Assembly (NCBI GenBank): GCA_016288775.1
Contig: JAEELG010000120.1
Location: 1 to 64,000, forward strand
Direction of reading: 5' to 3'
DNA length: 64,000 nt
From: Bacteroidales bacterium
GTDB taxonomy: Bacteria > Bacteroidota > Bacteroidia > Bacteroidales > UBA932
In this document: one piece after another, positions 46,765 to 56,365 of the stretch
How the letters are laid out: the number at the start of each line of letters is the position of its first letter
Position numbering within the stretch: position 1 is the stretch's first letter
The notes under the pieces: generated by a model
The model's input: only the letters and a program-made list of their open reading frames with translations
Database searches by the model: none
Told to the model about the DNA's origin: nothing
Program-made: the position numbers and the translations under genes

Positions 46765-49641
46765 CTAGAACCTGAAATAAACGTTAAGCATGTAATTGAA
46801 ACCGGACATGTAGAAGTACTTCGAGTCGAAGCGGTAATAGCGCTCCTTGGACACGGTGTTGTCGACCATACGGGTCTGCTCGTAACCGCCGGTCTTGACA
46901 TCGGTGTTGTTCAGGAGATTCTTCACATTGAGCGAGAAGCCCAACTGGTACTTGTACTTGATGTACCACGACTTGCCCACGGATGCGTTCACGAGCACGG
47001 CAGGAGCGAAACGCTCCTGCTTGGTCATGTAGGCGATCTCAGCCGGGGTCACGTTGTTGTCGGGGCCTGCGGTAGCGTAGTCGGTGCGGTACAGGGGGTT
47101 CATGTCGAGATAGGACTCTCCGAAGTATTCCACGTCGGCGTCGATGAACCAGTAGTTGTAGTTGTATGCAAGGCCGAGGGAAGCCGCAATCTGCGGAGTC
47201 GAAGGCAGATAGTGCTGCTGACGGTTGCCGTTCTCGTCGTAACCGCAGCGCCAGTAAGGCACCAGCACGTCTTTCATCACCACCTCGGCGCTGTTGTCCA
47301 CGGTCTGGGTCATGCGGGGAGTGGAGGTGTACTCGTAGCGGCCGGCGGCCAGGACACCCTGGAGCGAGAGGTTGTTCACCAGATAGGTGGGGATCTTGAA
47401 TCCGAGCTCCAGACCGTAGTTCTGCTGGTCGATATTGCTGATGGCGAAGTTGGAGAAGGCGTTCTGCAGGTCGTCGTAGGCGCTCATCACCTTGCTCTGG
47501 TCCTTGATGGAGGTGTAGTAAAGCGTGGCTCGCACGTTGATGCCGTTGCCGGAGTACTGCCAGTTGACGTCGCTGGAGAAGGTCTTGATAGGAGCGATAT
47601 CGTCTATCATGGTGTTGCGGGTCCTAGGAGAGAGGAACACCTGGTTGAACTTGGGCGCATCGTTGAAGTAACCCACGTTCGCATAGACGCGCTGGTTGCC
47701 TCCGATCACGTAGTTCAGGCCGAGCTTGCCGGCGTAGGTGAGGAAGTTCGCATGCTTGGAGCTGCCGTACGAAGTCTCGTCGGTGGCGACGATACCCTCA
47801 TTCTTCCAGGCTGCGGCCATGGTCTCGTTGTCCGGCTGGCCGGGGAACAGACCCTTGCGGAGGAGACCCTCGCGCCAGAAGGATTCATATCCCAGACGGC
47901 CGCCCACGTTGGCGCTGAAGTTTCCGAACACGAACTTGCCGTTAACCCATCCGCCGTAGTTGCGGACCTGGGCCAGATAGTCGTATCCGTACTTGTCGCC
48001 CTCGTGGAGGATGCGGGAGGCGCCGTTGTTTGCCATGTAGTACTCGAGGTCGTTCTGGAGCTTCCAGGGCTGTGCGGCAAAGTCGCGCTCGGCGAAGTTG
48101 TCGATGTCGAGGAAGTACTGGCCACCAAGGAGATCGGCCACGATCTTGTAGTTCTCGGTGCGGTTGATGCGGGCGTTGAGGCCGCCGGTGACGGTCACGA
48201 AATCGGCCGCACGCCACTTGAACGATGCTGCAAAGTTAAGGTCGTTCTGGTCTACGTGGCGCTCCTCCTGCACATACTTGGAACGTCCGCCCTCCTGGAT
48301 GGCGTTGACGTTGTACAGACGGTCCCAGTTGATGTGGGTGAGATTGGGATAGAGCTCGGAGAATTTCCAGACCTCGTTGGCCCAGCCCCACTTTGCGTAG
48401 TTGGCGCGGTTCATGTCGGGATTCTCGTCGTAGAAGTAGCTCGGCAGGTTGCGGTAGTAGTCGGGGCGGGGATCCTGGGCGTCGTACCAGTCGAGTGCGG
48501 TGTAGCCGTTCTTGCCGAAACGGTACAGCACGGTGGCGCTGCCCTGGAAGGCGTCGGACGGCGTGAAGTCGTACTTCAGGAACGCAATGGGCTCATGCGT
48601 CTTGCGCACGCGGGCGTTGCGGACCTTGCCGTTCTGGTAACCCCAGTTGGAGTTGTACATGTTGTCCTTCATCAGGTCGTAGACTTCCTGGGTGGACGCG
48701 TTCTGCGCTCCCCTCTCGCCGGGCGTTCCGAAGAATGCGAAGCTCAGCTTATGGGTGCTGTTGAACACCTTGTCGGCGGCAAGATAGTATGCGAACGAGC
48801 GGTAATAGACACCGTCGATCCAGTCGTTGCCGCCCAGACGGGCGCTCACGTTTGCGGCGAACGCCCAGCCGTTGTCCATGGGACCTGTGGCGTAGGAGGC
48901 CATGAGGCGGAGGCGGTACAGGGTGCTGTTGGTGAGCACGCTGCCCCTGAGACCCTTGCGCACGTTCAGGGCGTTGCCGAAGATGTTGGTGAGGCCGTTG
49001 TAGCCGCCGAAGCCATAGTCGGACACCTCGGAACCGTTCACCGTCTCCTTCGAACGCATCGCCTCGTTGAGGCCGCTCCACAGCGAGAACGGAGAGTAAC
49101 CGGTAATGGCGTCGTTAAGCTTCACACCGGCCAGATAAACGTCCTGAGACTCGGAGCTGTATCCCCTGGCGCGGAAACGCACAGAGGAGAAGTTGTATCC
49201 GGCGATGTTGTTGAACACGTCGTTGGAGCCGAACAGGATGGTGGGGTTGTCGTTGTAGCCCGAATCGTCGAGGTCGAAGGCGGCGAAGGAGTCTTCGTCG
49301 AGTTCGGTCACCTGCTGGATGGCTGTCATCGACAGGTTGAACATATTCTTCACGTAACCGTCGTTCACGGTCACCTGCACCTGGTTGTCGAGGAAGTCGG
49401 GAGCCGTGATGACAAGGGTGTACAGGCCGTCGGCGAGGTCGGGAATCTCGAAGGTTCCGTCCTCGGCGCTCTCGACCACCGCCACCTCGACCGCACCCTG
49501 CATGAGGGTGAGCTTGGCTTTCTCGACGGGCTGCCTGCCGTTGCGGTTGACCACGGTACCCTTGACTCCGCCGGTGTAGTCCTGGGCGGAAAGGGCCACC
49601 GCTGCAAGCAAGGCGGCGAATGCCAGTAAGAGTCTTTTCAT
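46765..49641 (-). CDS. TonB-dependent receptor
   Basis: Signal peptide; CarboxypepD_reg-like GGVKGTVVNRNGRQPVEKAKL; plug/barrel features; C-terminal MLNVYFRF. Confidence 0.9.
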   Translation of the reverse strand: MKRLLLAFAALLAAVALSAQDYTGGVKGTVVNRNGRQPVEKAKLTLMQGAVEVAVVESAEDGTFEIPDLADGLYTLVITAPDFLDNQVQVTVNDGYVKNMFNLSMTAIQQVTELDEDSFAAFDLDDSGYNDNPTILFGSNDVFNNIAGYNFSSVRFRARGYSSESQDVYLAGVKLNDAITGYSPFSLWSGLNEAMRSKETVNGSEVSDYGFGGYNGLTNIFGNALNVRKGLRGSVLTNSTLYRLRLMASYATGPMDNGWAFAANVSARLGGNDWIDGVYYRSFAYYLAADKVFNSTHKLSFAFFGTPGERGAQNASTQEVYDLMKDNMYNSNWGYQNGKVRNARVRKTHEPIAFLKYDFTPSDAFQGSATVLYRFGKNGYTALDWYDAQDPRPDYYRNLPSYFYDENPDMNRANYAKWGWANEVWKFSELYPNLTHINWDRLYNVNAIQEGGRSKYVQEERHVDQNDLNFAASFKWRAADFVTVTGGLNARINRTENYKIVADLLGGQYFLDIDNFAERDFAAQPWKLQNDLEYYMANNGASRILHEGDKYGYDYLAQVRNYGGWVNGKFVFGNFSANVGGRLGYESFWREGLLRKGLFPGQPDNETMAAAWKNEGIVATDETSYGSSKHANFLTYAGKLGLNYVIGGNQRVYANVGYFNDAPKFNQVFLSPRTRNTMIDDIAPIKTFSSDVNWQYSGNGINVRATLYYTSIKDQSKVMSAYDDLQNAFSNFAISNIDQQNYGLELGFKIPTYLVNNLSLQGVLAAGRYEYTSTPRMTQTVDNSAEVVMKDVLVPYWRCGYDENGNRQQHYLPSTPQIAASLGLAYNYNYWFIDADVEYFGESYLDMNPLYRTDYATAGPDNNVTPAEIAYMTKQERFAPAVLVNASVGKSWYIKYKYQLGFSLNVKNLLNNTDVKTGGYEQTRMVDNTVSKERYYRFDSKYFYMSGFNYMLNVYFRF

Positions 49642-49642
49642 G

Positions 49643-50737
49643 CTATTTGGAGATTATGATATACGTAGGATAGTGGTCGGAGAAACCGCCGACGAAAGCG
49701 CCGCCGGAGAAAGTACGGAAAGGCGTGCCCTTGTACTGGCCGCTCTGGTTGGTCATGAAGGGCTTGGAGAAGATGCGTCCGTAATACTTCTGCTTCACGA
49801 TGGGCTGGATCTCGAAAGTTCCGGGAACGGCGTTGGCGAGCGCGTTGTTGCACATCACGATGTCGAAGATATTGTTTCCGCTCTGATAATACAGGGAAGC
49901 GTAGCCGGCCTTGATCATGCTCAGGAACGGGTCGAAGAAATCCTCGTCGGTGAGGCCCTCCCTGAACTCCTTGCCGCGCAGGAAATCGGTCATGGAGATG
50001 TCCTGAGGGTTGTCGTTCATATCGCCCATGACGACTATCTTGATGCCGGGGAACTCCTTCTGCAGCTCCATCGCCCTCTGATAGACGATCTCGGCGCCGC
50101 GTGGACGGAGGTCTGCGCCCTTGCCGCCCAGACGGGAAGGAAGGTGGCAGACGAAGATGCCGAACATCTCGCCGTCGATGGTTCCGCGTACCAGGAGCAC
50201 GTCACGGGTCTTGAAGTTGTCCTTCTCCTCCTGAGTCCACTGGCTCCAGTCGATGCGGGAAGGATCGAAGGTGAAAGGAATGGCCTCGCTGGCGATGAAC
50301 TTGAAGACGTCGGGACGATAGAACAGCGCGCAGTCCACGCCACGGCGGTCGGGGCTGTCGTAATGCACTATCTGGTAGTTGGCTTCCGCAATGGCGGGCT
50401 CTGCCACCAGGTCTTCAAGCACGTGGCGGTTCTCAACCTCGGAGACTCCCAGGACGGCGTGCCATGCACCGTTGTCGTTCTTCATCTCGGCGATAACCCT
50501 GGCCATGTTCTGCAGTTTCTTGGCATATTTGGCCTCAGTCCAGTTGTTGTCGCCTTCAGGCAGGTACTGATAATCGTTCTTGCCCTGGTCATGGACGGTA
50601 TCGAAGAGGTTCTCCAGGTTGTAGAAACCTATGACATAAGACTTGCGCTGAGCGCCGTTGCCGGCAGTTTTGCCGGCAGGGCCGCAGCCTGTGGCAATCA
50701 GGCCGAAGAGCAGCAGCGCGGTTAGAATTCTTTTCAT
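49643..50737 (-). CDS. EEP-family nuclease/phosphatase lipoprotein
   Basis: Lipobox LIATGC; GFYNLENLFDTVHD, VLGVSEVENRHVLEDL, VMGDMNDNPQD, FSDHYPTYI. Confidence 0.9.
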   Translation of the reverse strand: MKRILTALLLFGLIATGCGPAGKTAGNGAQRKSYVIGFYNLENLFDTVHDQGKNDYQYLPEGDNNWTEAKYAKKLQNMARVIAEMKNDNGAWHAVLGVSEVENRHVLEDLVAEPAIAEANYQIVHYDSPDRRGVDCALFYRPDVFKFIASEAIPFTFDPSRIDWSQWTQEEKDNFKTRDVLLVRGTIDGEMFGIFVCHLPSRLGGKGADLRPRGAEIVYQRAMELQKEFPGIKIVVMGDMNDNPQDISMTDFLRGKEFREGLTDEDFFDPFLSMIKAGYASLYYQSGNNIFDIVMCNNALANAVPGTFEIQPIVKQKYYGRIFSKPFMTNQSGQYKGTPFRTFSGGAFVGGFSDHYPTYIIISK

Positions 50738-50756
50738 TATCTGGTTTGTTTAGTTG

Positions 50757-51932
50757 TTATTTCCACCATTTTGACGGTTCCGCCGCCTCGAGCGCGTCGG
50801 CCTTATCCTTGCCGATCAGGGCGACGAGGTTGGGGAAGAAATCGATGCCCGTCTCCTTTTCGAGCGTGTCGATCGAGCGGATGTAATTCAGGCAGTTCGC
50901 CTTGGATATCGAGGTGTCGTGCGGCAGGAAAAAGCCCGCGGCCATGTATCCGTCGGTCGCGTATGTCGAAGGGCCCTTGTACAGCAGCGCCTTGAAATAG
51001 TGCGTGGGGATCCTGACCATGAACCCGGAGCTGTTCCCCGAGTGAGTGGCGGAGTCCTTGTACTGGCATCCGGTGACCACGTAGAGCGTATCCGCGGCAG
51101 AGGCGTAGGAACGCACCTTGCCTTCCAGGTCGGCCCACACCCCCGCATTGAAGTTGTAGTCCTGCGGGGTCATGTTGGTGCCGTAGAACGTGGATATGTT
51201 GGCCTCCCTGGTGAGCCGGTCCGCAGAAGGGATCTGGTGCCCGCGGGTCCATCCGCCGCCGTAGGAGCCCATGATGAGGTTGGGCTGGATGTCGGCGGGC
51301 AGAAGCGGGTCGAGGCCCCAGACGTTGGTGCGGTTGCCGTTGCCCTTCAGGCTGTTGTTGAGCGGATACGCCACCCACAGCGACATGTGCTCCTTGTAAT
51401 CCCAGTAGAACGACCAGTTGCGTACGCCGCTGACGGCCTGGCTCACATAGGCGCCTCCGGCCATGTCGTGCGCGAAGAAATCCAGGCCGTCGCCGGCCAC
51501 TGTGGCGGGAAGTTCCAGCCATTTGGGCGAGGCGACGTCTTCGCCGTAGGAATCTCCGGACGCATAGAACATGCTCTTCTGGACCAGGGTTTCGCTGCGC
51601 ACTTCGGGGCCTTTCGCGGGATGAAGGACGAGTACGATGCTGCGTGGCTGGTCGCCTTCGTTGGCATCATAATACAGGCGCACATCGGCCTTGGAGCCCT
51701 CTCCGGAAACCGGAGACAGGGATGCCCACGTCCCTTCGTCAGACGTTTCGTAGCTTATATGCCAACCGGCACGCGCGGTCACGGACACGAATATGCTGCC
51801 GCCCCCGGCTTCCAGTTCCGTGGTCCGGGGGGTAATGGCAGCAGTATTGTCTTCAGGATCCTGTTCCGCGCAGGAAACGGGGAGCAGGCACAGTGAAGCG
51901 GCAAGCGCCAGTATGAAGACGCGCAGCTTCAT
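50757..51932 (-). CDS. BACON-domain lipoprotein fused to DNA/RNA non-specific endonuclease domain
   Basis: Lipobox LLPVSC; BACON-like ELEAGGGSIFVSVTARAGWHISYE; TRGHQIPSADR and TNMTPQDYNFNAGVWADLE match NUC1-family D/TRGH and N-x-x-PQ motifs. Confidence 0.85.
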   Translation of the reverse strand: MKLRVFILALAASLCLLPVSCAEQDPEDNTAAITPRTTELEAGGGSIFVSVTARAGWHISYETSDEGTWASLSPVSGEGSKADVRLYYDANEGDQPRSIVLVLHPAKGPEVRSETLVQKSMFYASGDSYGEDVASPKWLELPATVAGDGLDFFAHDMAGGAYVSQAVSGVRNWSFYWDYKEHMSLWVAYPLNNSLKGNGNRTNVWGLDPLLPADIQPNLIMGSYGGGWTRGHQIPSADRLTREANISTFYGTNMTPQDYNFNAGVWADLEGKVRSYASAADTLYVVTGCQYKDSATHSGNSSGFMVRIPTHYFKALLYKGPSTYATDGYMAAGFFLPHDTSISKANCLNYIRSIDTLEKETGIDFFPNLVALIGKDKADALEAAEPSKWWK

Positions 51933-53888
51933 TTATTTGACGGCCTTGACTCCGAAGAGGAATGCACGGTAGCCCTTCTTGTTGCCTGCATAGGTCTCTA
52001 CCTGGACAGAGGACTCGGATGCAAGAGGGGAATCGAACTTGATTGAATACTTGTCGGATTCCGTAACGGTTACATTATAGGGGCTGGAATTCGAGGCTCC
52101 GTCATTGGCCTTGACGTCAACGGATTTGGTTGCGTCGCCAAGGGTGAATTTAAGGGATGCATCAGCGCCCTTCCATCCGATCGCATAGAAGGTAACCTCC
52201 TTGGTGCCTGCGGGCAGGACAACGGTACCGGAGCCATATTTGCTGCTGGTGCCGAACTTGAGGTTCTTGACGTTGGAAACGCCATTGACATTGAGCACGT
52301 TGTCGTCGTAGCAGCTGGTGCCCTTGGTCATGGTGACGTTGGATGAATACTCTCCTTCGTCGCCGCCCTGGCCGCCACCGCCGCCGCTGCCGCCGCCGGG
52401 AGTGCCGCTGCCGCCGGATACCCAGTATGCATACATGACCTCGACCTTGTCCTGATAGGAGCCGCGGAAGCCGATGAGAGTGATTTCATCACCGTCCACG
52501 ATGCCGAGAGAGCTGAAGGACTGGTCGTTCTTGGCACCGTATCCGAGGTTGGTTGCGGTAAGGCCGTAGACATAGACCGTACCGGTGGCATCCGTGAGGT
52601 CGAAGTTGCCATAGGTGGTATTGATGCTGCCGCCTACCTTGCCGGTGAGCTTGTAAGGCTGGTCGTTGGACTCGGGGGCCGCAATGAATTCAGCCACGGT
52701 AACGGCCTTGGCTTCCTTCACGTTGCCGCCGCCACCGCCGCCGGGATTGGTACCGCTGCCCTTCTCGCCGTTGATGGAATAGACATAGCCGCCGGAAGTC
52801 TCGGGAGTGTTGCCCTTGAAGTTGACGACCTTGGCATAAACCACGACCTCGTCGTTGGCGTTGATGGTCTTGCCGCCTTCCTTCCACTTCTGGTTATCGA
52901 AATAGAGTACGCGGTATGCTGTGAATACGGCGTCGTAGCCTTCGTCCACCATAGTGAAGGTGGCGTTGCCGTACTGGGCGGCGAACTGATCGGTGACCTC
53001 TTTCACCTTGCCCTTGATGTAGTAGCTGTCGGTGGATGCCGTCTGGCCTACGGACTCTGCCTTGGCGATAGCCGCAGCCACGTTGAACGGATCGGCCTCC
53101 GTGCCGGAACCCTTGGCTGCGCCGGTTTCACCACCGCCGCCGCTGCCGCCCTCGGTCACGCCGTTGAGGGAATAGATGAAGCTGCCGCCCTTACCCACGG
53201 TCTCAGGGGTGTTGCCCTTGTAATTGACGACCTTACCGCACATTATAACCTCGTCGTCGGCCTTGATCTCGGTATCGCCGCTCTTCCACTTACGGTTGCC
53301 CAGATAGTAGCTCTGGAAGCAGTAGAAGGTGTCTCCGCCGGGTTCGTCAGCAATGTAGAAGGTGGCATTGCCATAAGTGCCGCTGGCCGCGAAAGTCGTG
53401 GCCACAGAGGTGACCTTGCCCTTGAAATAGACCACGTCGGGACTTTCCACATCGGCGCCGAGGCCCTGCACGTACTTGATCACGCCGGCCACGGTGTAAG
53501 GATCTTCCTTGGTGCCGGTTCCGAGCTTGATCTCGCCCTGCGCTCCAGTCTGGCTGATGGTGAGGGCAGCCTTCATGATACCGATGGTAAACATGACGGT
53601 ACCGGTGCGGTTGTGCCCGGAATTGGCGTTGACGCTCACGCTGACCTTCTGCGGCTTAGTGGATGCGTTGCCGCCGGTCACGCTGACGGCCACCCAGTCG
53701 GGCTGGCTTGCGATGAGCCAGTCACGGGTGGCGAGAAGCTCAACCTCTGAGGTGCCTTCGGACTGATCGAAAGACAGTTCTCCGGGGGTGACGGTGAGAT
53801 TGGCCATGCCGAGTTCCTCCTCCTGATTACAGGAGACGAAGGCCACGGCTGCGGCCATCAGAGTCAAAAGGATTCGTTTAAGATTCAT
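51933..53888 (-). CDS. BACON-domain lipoprotein with three OB-fold-like modules joined by poly-Gly linkers
   Basis: Lipobox AFVSC; repeated YFKGKVTSVATTF..YGNATFYIADE and YYIKGKVKEVTDQFAAQYGNATFTMVDEG; third module YKLTGKVGGSINTTYGNFDLTDATGTVYVYG. Confidence 0.78.
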   Translation of the reverse strand: MNLKRILLTLMAAAVAFVSCNQEEELGMANLTVTPGELSFDQSEGTSEVELLATRDWLIASQPDWVAVSVTGGNASTKPQKVSVSVNANSGHNRTGTVMFTIGIMKAALTISQTGAQGEIKLGTGTKEDPYTVAGVIKYVQGLGADVESPDVVYFKGKVTSVATTFAASGTYGNATFYIADEPGGDTFYCFQSYYLGNRKWKSGDTEIKADDEVIMCGKVVNYKGNTPETVGKGGSFIYSLNGVTEGGSGGGGETGAAKGSGTEADPFNVAAAIAKAESVGQTASTDSYYIKGKVKEVTDQFAAQYGNATFTMVDEGYDAVFTAYRVLYFDNQKWKEGGKTINANDEVVVYAKVVNFKGNTPETSGGYVYSINGEKGSGTNPGGGGGGNVKEAKAVTVAEFIAAPESNDQPYKLTGKVGGSINTTYGNFDLTDATGTVYVYGLTATNLGYGAKNDQSFSSLGIVDGDEITLIGFRGSYQDKVEVMYAYWVSGGSGTPGGGSGGGGGQGGDEGEYSSNVTMTKGTSCYDDNVLNVNGVSNVKNLKFGTSSKYGSGTVVLPAGTKEVTFYAIGWKGADASLKFTLGDATKSVDVKANDGASNSSPYNVTVTESDKYSIKFDSPLASESSVQVETYAGNKKGYRAFLFGVKAVK

Positions 53889-53930
53889 AATAACGCGTTA
53901 TTTGTTTTAGTTTCTTGGATTTGCGATTTT

Positions 53931-53938
53931 CAAATATA
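53931..53938 (-). promoter_or_regulatory. -7 element (TATATTTG on minus strand)
   Basis: CAAATATA on plus strand between the terminator and the 53888 start. Confidence 0.5.
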
Positions 53939-53971
53939 AATATTTTTTTGGTCTTTTGATATATATAGAAG

Positions 53972-54004
53972 AAAAAAGCCGACGGAATCGCTTCCGCCGG
54001 CTTT
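53972..54004 (-). terminator. intrinsic terminator of the upstream OB-fold/TonB unit
   Basis: Minus strand AAGCCGGCGGAA-GCGA-TTCCGTCGGCTTTTTTC. Confidence 0.85.
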
Positions 54005-54022
54005 GCAGACAGGTAAGAACGA

Positions 54023-56350
54023 TTACTCGGTCTTGCCGTTATGGGAATAGACCCAGGCGAGCTTGCTGGAGGTCTCGTAAGTGCCCTTGTAAAGCGTCAG
54101 CTGGCCCTTTACGATTACCTCGTCGCCAACAGCGATCTGCGGATTGCCGTCGACCCACTTGGCGCCGCCGAACCAGTACACGCTGTAGCACTCGAAGTCT
54201 TTCTTGGGCTCGGTGGTGGTCTTCTTGTCGGCGGACACGCCGTGGGCGGTGCCGTCGTCGGAAATCCAGAATGTACCGGTGCCGTAATTGGCGCTGAAGG
54301 TATAAAGGACTGCGGAGACCTTGCCCTTCACGCATACGTCAGGGAAGGTGGGAGCGGCCTGGGAAGCCTCGGCTGCGGCGGCCTTTGCGGCCTCCATGCG
54401 GTCGATGAACGCCTCGGCGCCGGCCACGTTGAACGGAGAGTTGGTGTTGCCCACGCCGTCCTTGTCGGAGGTTGCGCCGTTGATGCTGTAGACCCATGCC
54501 TTCTTGCTGCTGGTCTCGGCAACGCCGTTGTACACGGTCAGCTTGCCCTTGACCACGACCTCGTCGCCGACCTCGATCTGGGCGTTGCCGTCGGCCCACT
54601 TGGCGTTGTCGAACCAGTAGATGCTATAGCACTCGAAGTCCTTCTTGGGCTCGGTGGTGGTCTTCTTGTCGGCGGAGACACCGTAGGCGGTGCCGTCGTC
54701 GGAGAGCCAGACAGTGCCGGTGCCGTAGCTTGCGCTGAAGGTGTAAAGGATTGCGGAGACCCTGCCCTTCACGTACACATCCTCGTCGAAGGTAGTGCCG
54801 GAGGTAAGGAGCTCGGCGATCTCGGATGCCATGTAAGGATTGGTGGCGGTACCCTTCGGGTTGTCCACGAATTCAGCGATCTTGGTGGCAATGACGTTGA
54901 TGTACTTGTCCTTGCTGGACAGGCCGTTGAAGTAACCGGTGACGGTGATCTTCTTGCCGTCGAAGGACTTGGCGTTCAGCTCGTCCACGGGAGCCACGAT
55001 GGAGCCCTGCTTGGAGCCGTCGGCGAAGGCGTCGAGCATCAGGTTGTAGTAATTGCCGGAGACTGCGAGGGTACCGGTGAGCTTCACGTACTCGGCCTTG
55101 GAAGCCTTGTAAGTGCCTGCCTCGGAGGTGATGTCCTTAGCCTCGGGATGCTTGACCTCGTTGTTCTTGCTGTCCACGAACACCTCGGTGACGTCGGTCA
55201 GCTCGGGAACTCCGTTGTAGGTGGTCTTCTTGGCGCTGATGCGCACGTTGTCGCCGGCCTCGAGGGAAGCGACGGCGTCGCCGTACACATAGAGTGCGTT
55301 GGTGCCGTCGGACACAACCACGCCCTTGGTCGTCTTGGCCACGACGGTGGTCTTGTCGGCTACGGTCTGCACCAGGTCGTTATCGGCAGCGGCGATGATC
55401 TCGGTAACGGTGGATCCGGTAGCGGGAACACCCAGCTGGGTGATAGCGACGCTCTTGCGGGCGGTGGGGCCGGAGATGGCGATGTTGGCGGTACGCTCGG
55501 CGGTGCGGAGGTTCGCATCTGCATGGAGCTTGTAGCTGCCGTCGGCGTTCACGGCGACGATCTGGAGCCAGTCGGCGTCGCTGGAAAGGAGAAGCGGGCT
55601 CTCCTTGGCGGAGACCACGAGGTTGAAGGTGGTTTCCTCTGCAGGGACCTTGTCGAATTCGAGCGGAGCGACGTCGATGAGGGACTTCTCGATCTTCACG
55701 ACGGAGACGTCAACGAGCTCGACGGTGCCGTTGTAAACGGTCTTGGGACCTTCCACGGTCACCACGTCGCCGACCTCGATGCCGAAGCCGGCCCAGCCGC
55801 CGTCAGCGTCCTTGGGATACTGACCCTTGCTGTTGAAGGTACCGTAAATGTAGATCTCGCCGGTGTCGTCGGCCAGATACCAGTTGCCATAGCTGGTGTT
55901 GGCGATACGGGTGACGGTGCCGCGCACCTTGTAGGTCACGTCGGGTCCGTTGATAACGTCCTTGCAGGTCGCCATGGGAACCTCGACTCCTGCGGGAGCC
56001 TCCTGGTTCACCTTGATGATCTTGGTCTTGTCGCCCATCTTGATATGCACCTCGGTGCTGCGGGCGCTCTTGGACTCGGCGGCGGTGAAGGTAAGCTTGA
56101 CGTCCTGTCCGGCGGCACCGGCAGCAGGGCTCACGCTGAGCCATGTGGCTTTTGCGTCGGCAACCGAAGCGGTCCATGCGTCCACACCGTTGACGGTGAC
56201 GGAAACGCTTGAATTCTCGGCGGCGCCGATGGTAATGTAGTCGTTGGAGACCGTAAGGCCCTCGAGGACGGATACGGGATTCTCCTTCTCACAGCCGGTA
56301 AGAACTGCAGCGGCTGCAATGAAAGTAGCAATGATATATTTGAGTTTCAT
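54023..56350 (-). CDS. BACON-domain lipoprotein with tandem OB-fold-like modules
   Basis: Lipobox AAVLTGC; YKVRGTVTRIANTSYGNWYLADDTGEIYIYG; two near-identical C-terminal modules (VYVKGRVSAILYTFSASYGTGTVWLSDDGTAYGVSADKKTTTEPKKDFECYSIYWF / VCVKGKVSAVLYTFSANYGTGTFWISDDGTAHGVSADKKTTTEPKKDFECYSVYWF). Confidence 0.78.
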   Translation of the reverse strand: MKLKYIIATFIAAAAVLTGCEKENPVSVLEGLTVSNDYITIGAAENSSVSVTVNGVDAWTASVADAKATWLSVSPAAGAAGQDVKLTFTAAESKSARSTEVHIKMGDKTKIIKVNQEAPAGVEVPMATCKDVINGPDVTYKVRGTVTRIANTSYGNWYLADDTGEIYIYGTFNSKGQYPKDADGGWAGFGIEVGDVVTVEGPKTVYNGTVELVDVSVVKIEKSLIDVAPLEFDKVPAEETTFNLVVSAKESPLLLSSDADWLQIVAVNADGSYKLHADANLRTAERTANIAISGPTARKSVAITQLGVPATGSTVTEIIAAADNDLVQTVADKTTVVAKTTKGVVVSDGTNALYVYGDAVASLEAGDNVRISAKKTTYNGVPELTDVTEVFVDSKNNEVKHPEAKDITSEAGTYKASKAEYVKLTGTLAVSGNYYNLMLDAFADGSKQGSIVAPVDELNAKSFDGKKITVTGYFNGLSSKDKYINVIATKIAEFVDNPKGTATNPYMASEIAELLTSGTTFDEDVYVKGRVSAILYTFSASYGTGTVWLSDDGTAYGVSADKKTTTEPKKDFECYSIYWFDNAKWADGNAQIEVGDEVVVKGKLTVYNGVAETSSKKAWVYSINGATSDKDGVGNTNSPFNVAGAEAFIDRMEAAKAAAAEASQAAPTFPDVCVKGKVSAVLYTFSANYGTGTFWISDDGTAHGVSADKKTTTEPKKDFECYSVYWFGGAKWVDGNPQIAVGDEVIVKGQLTLYKGTYETSSKLAWVYSHNGKTE

Positions 56351-56365
56351 AACAAGCCGGATTAA

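Noticed and set aside
46657-49629. 990-aa plus-strand ORF opposite the TonB receptor
   Set aside because: Antisense shadow ORF caused by high-GC codon bias; the minus-strand product is a clear TBDR and the plus product has low-complexity V/G/H-rich composition
52370-52430. CCGCCG-rich simple repeat as a regulatory tract
   Set aside because: It is the antisense view of Gly-rich linker codons inside the 51933-53888 CDS
54041-56212. 723-aa plus-strand ORF
   Set aside because: Antisense to the OB-fold lipoprotein gene; no recognizable domain
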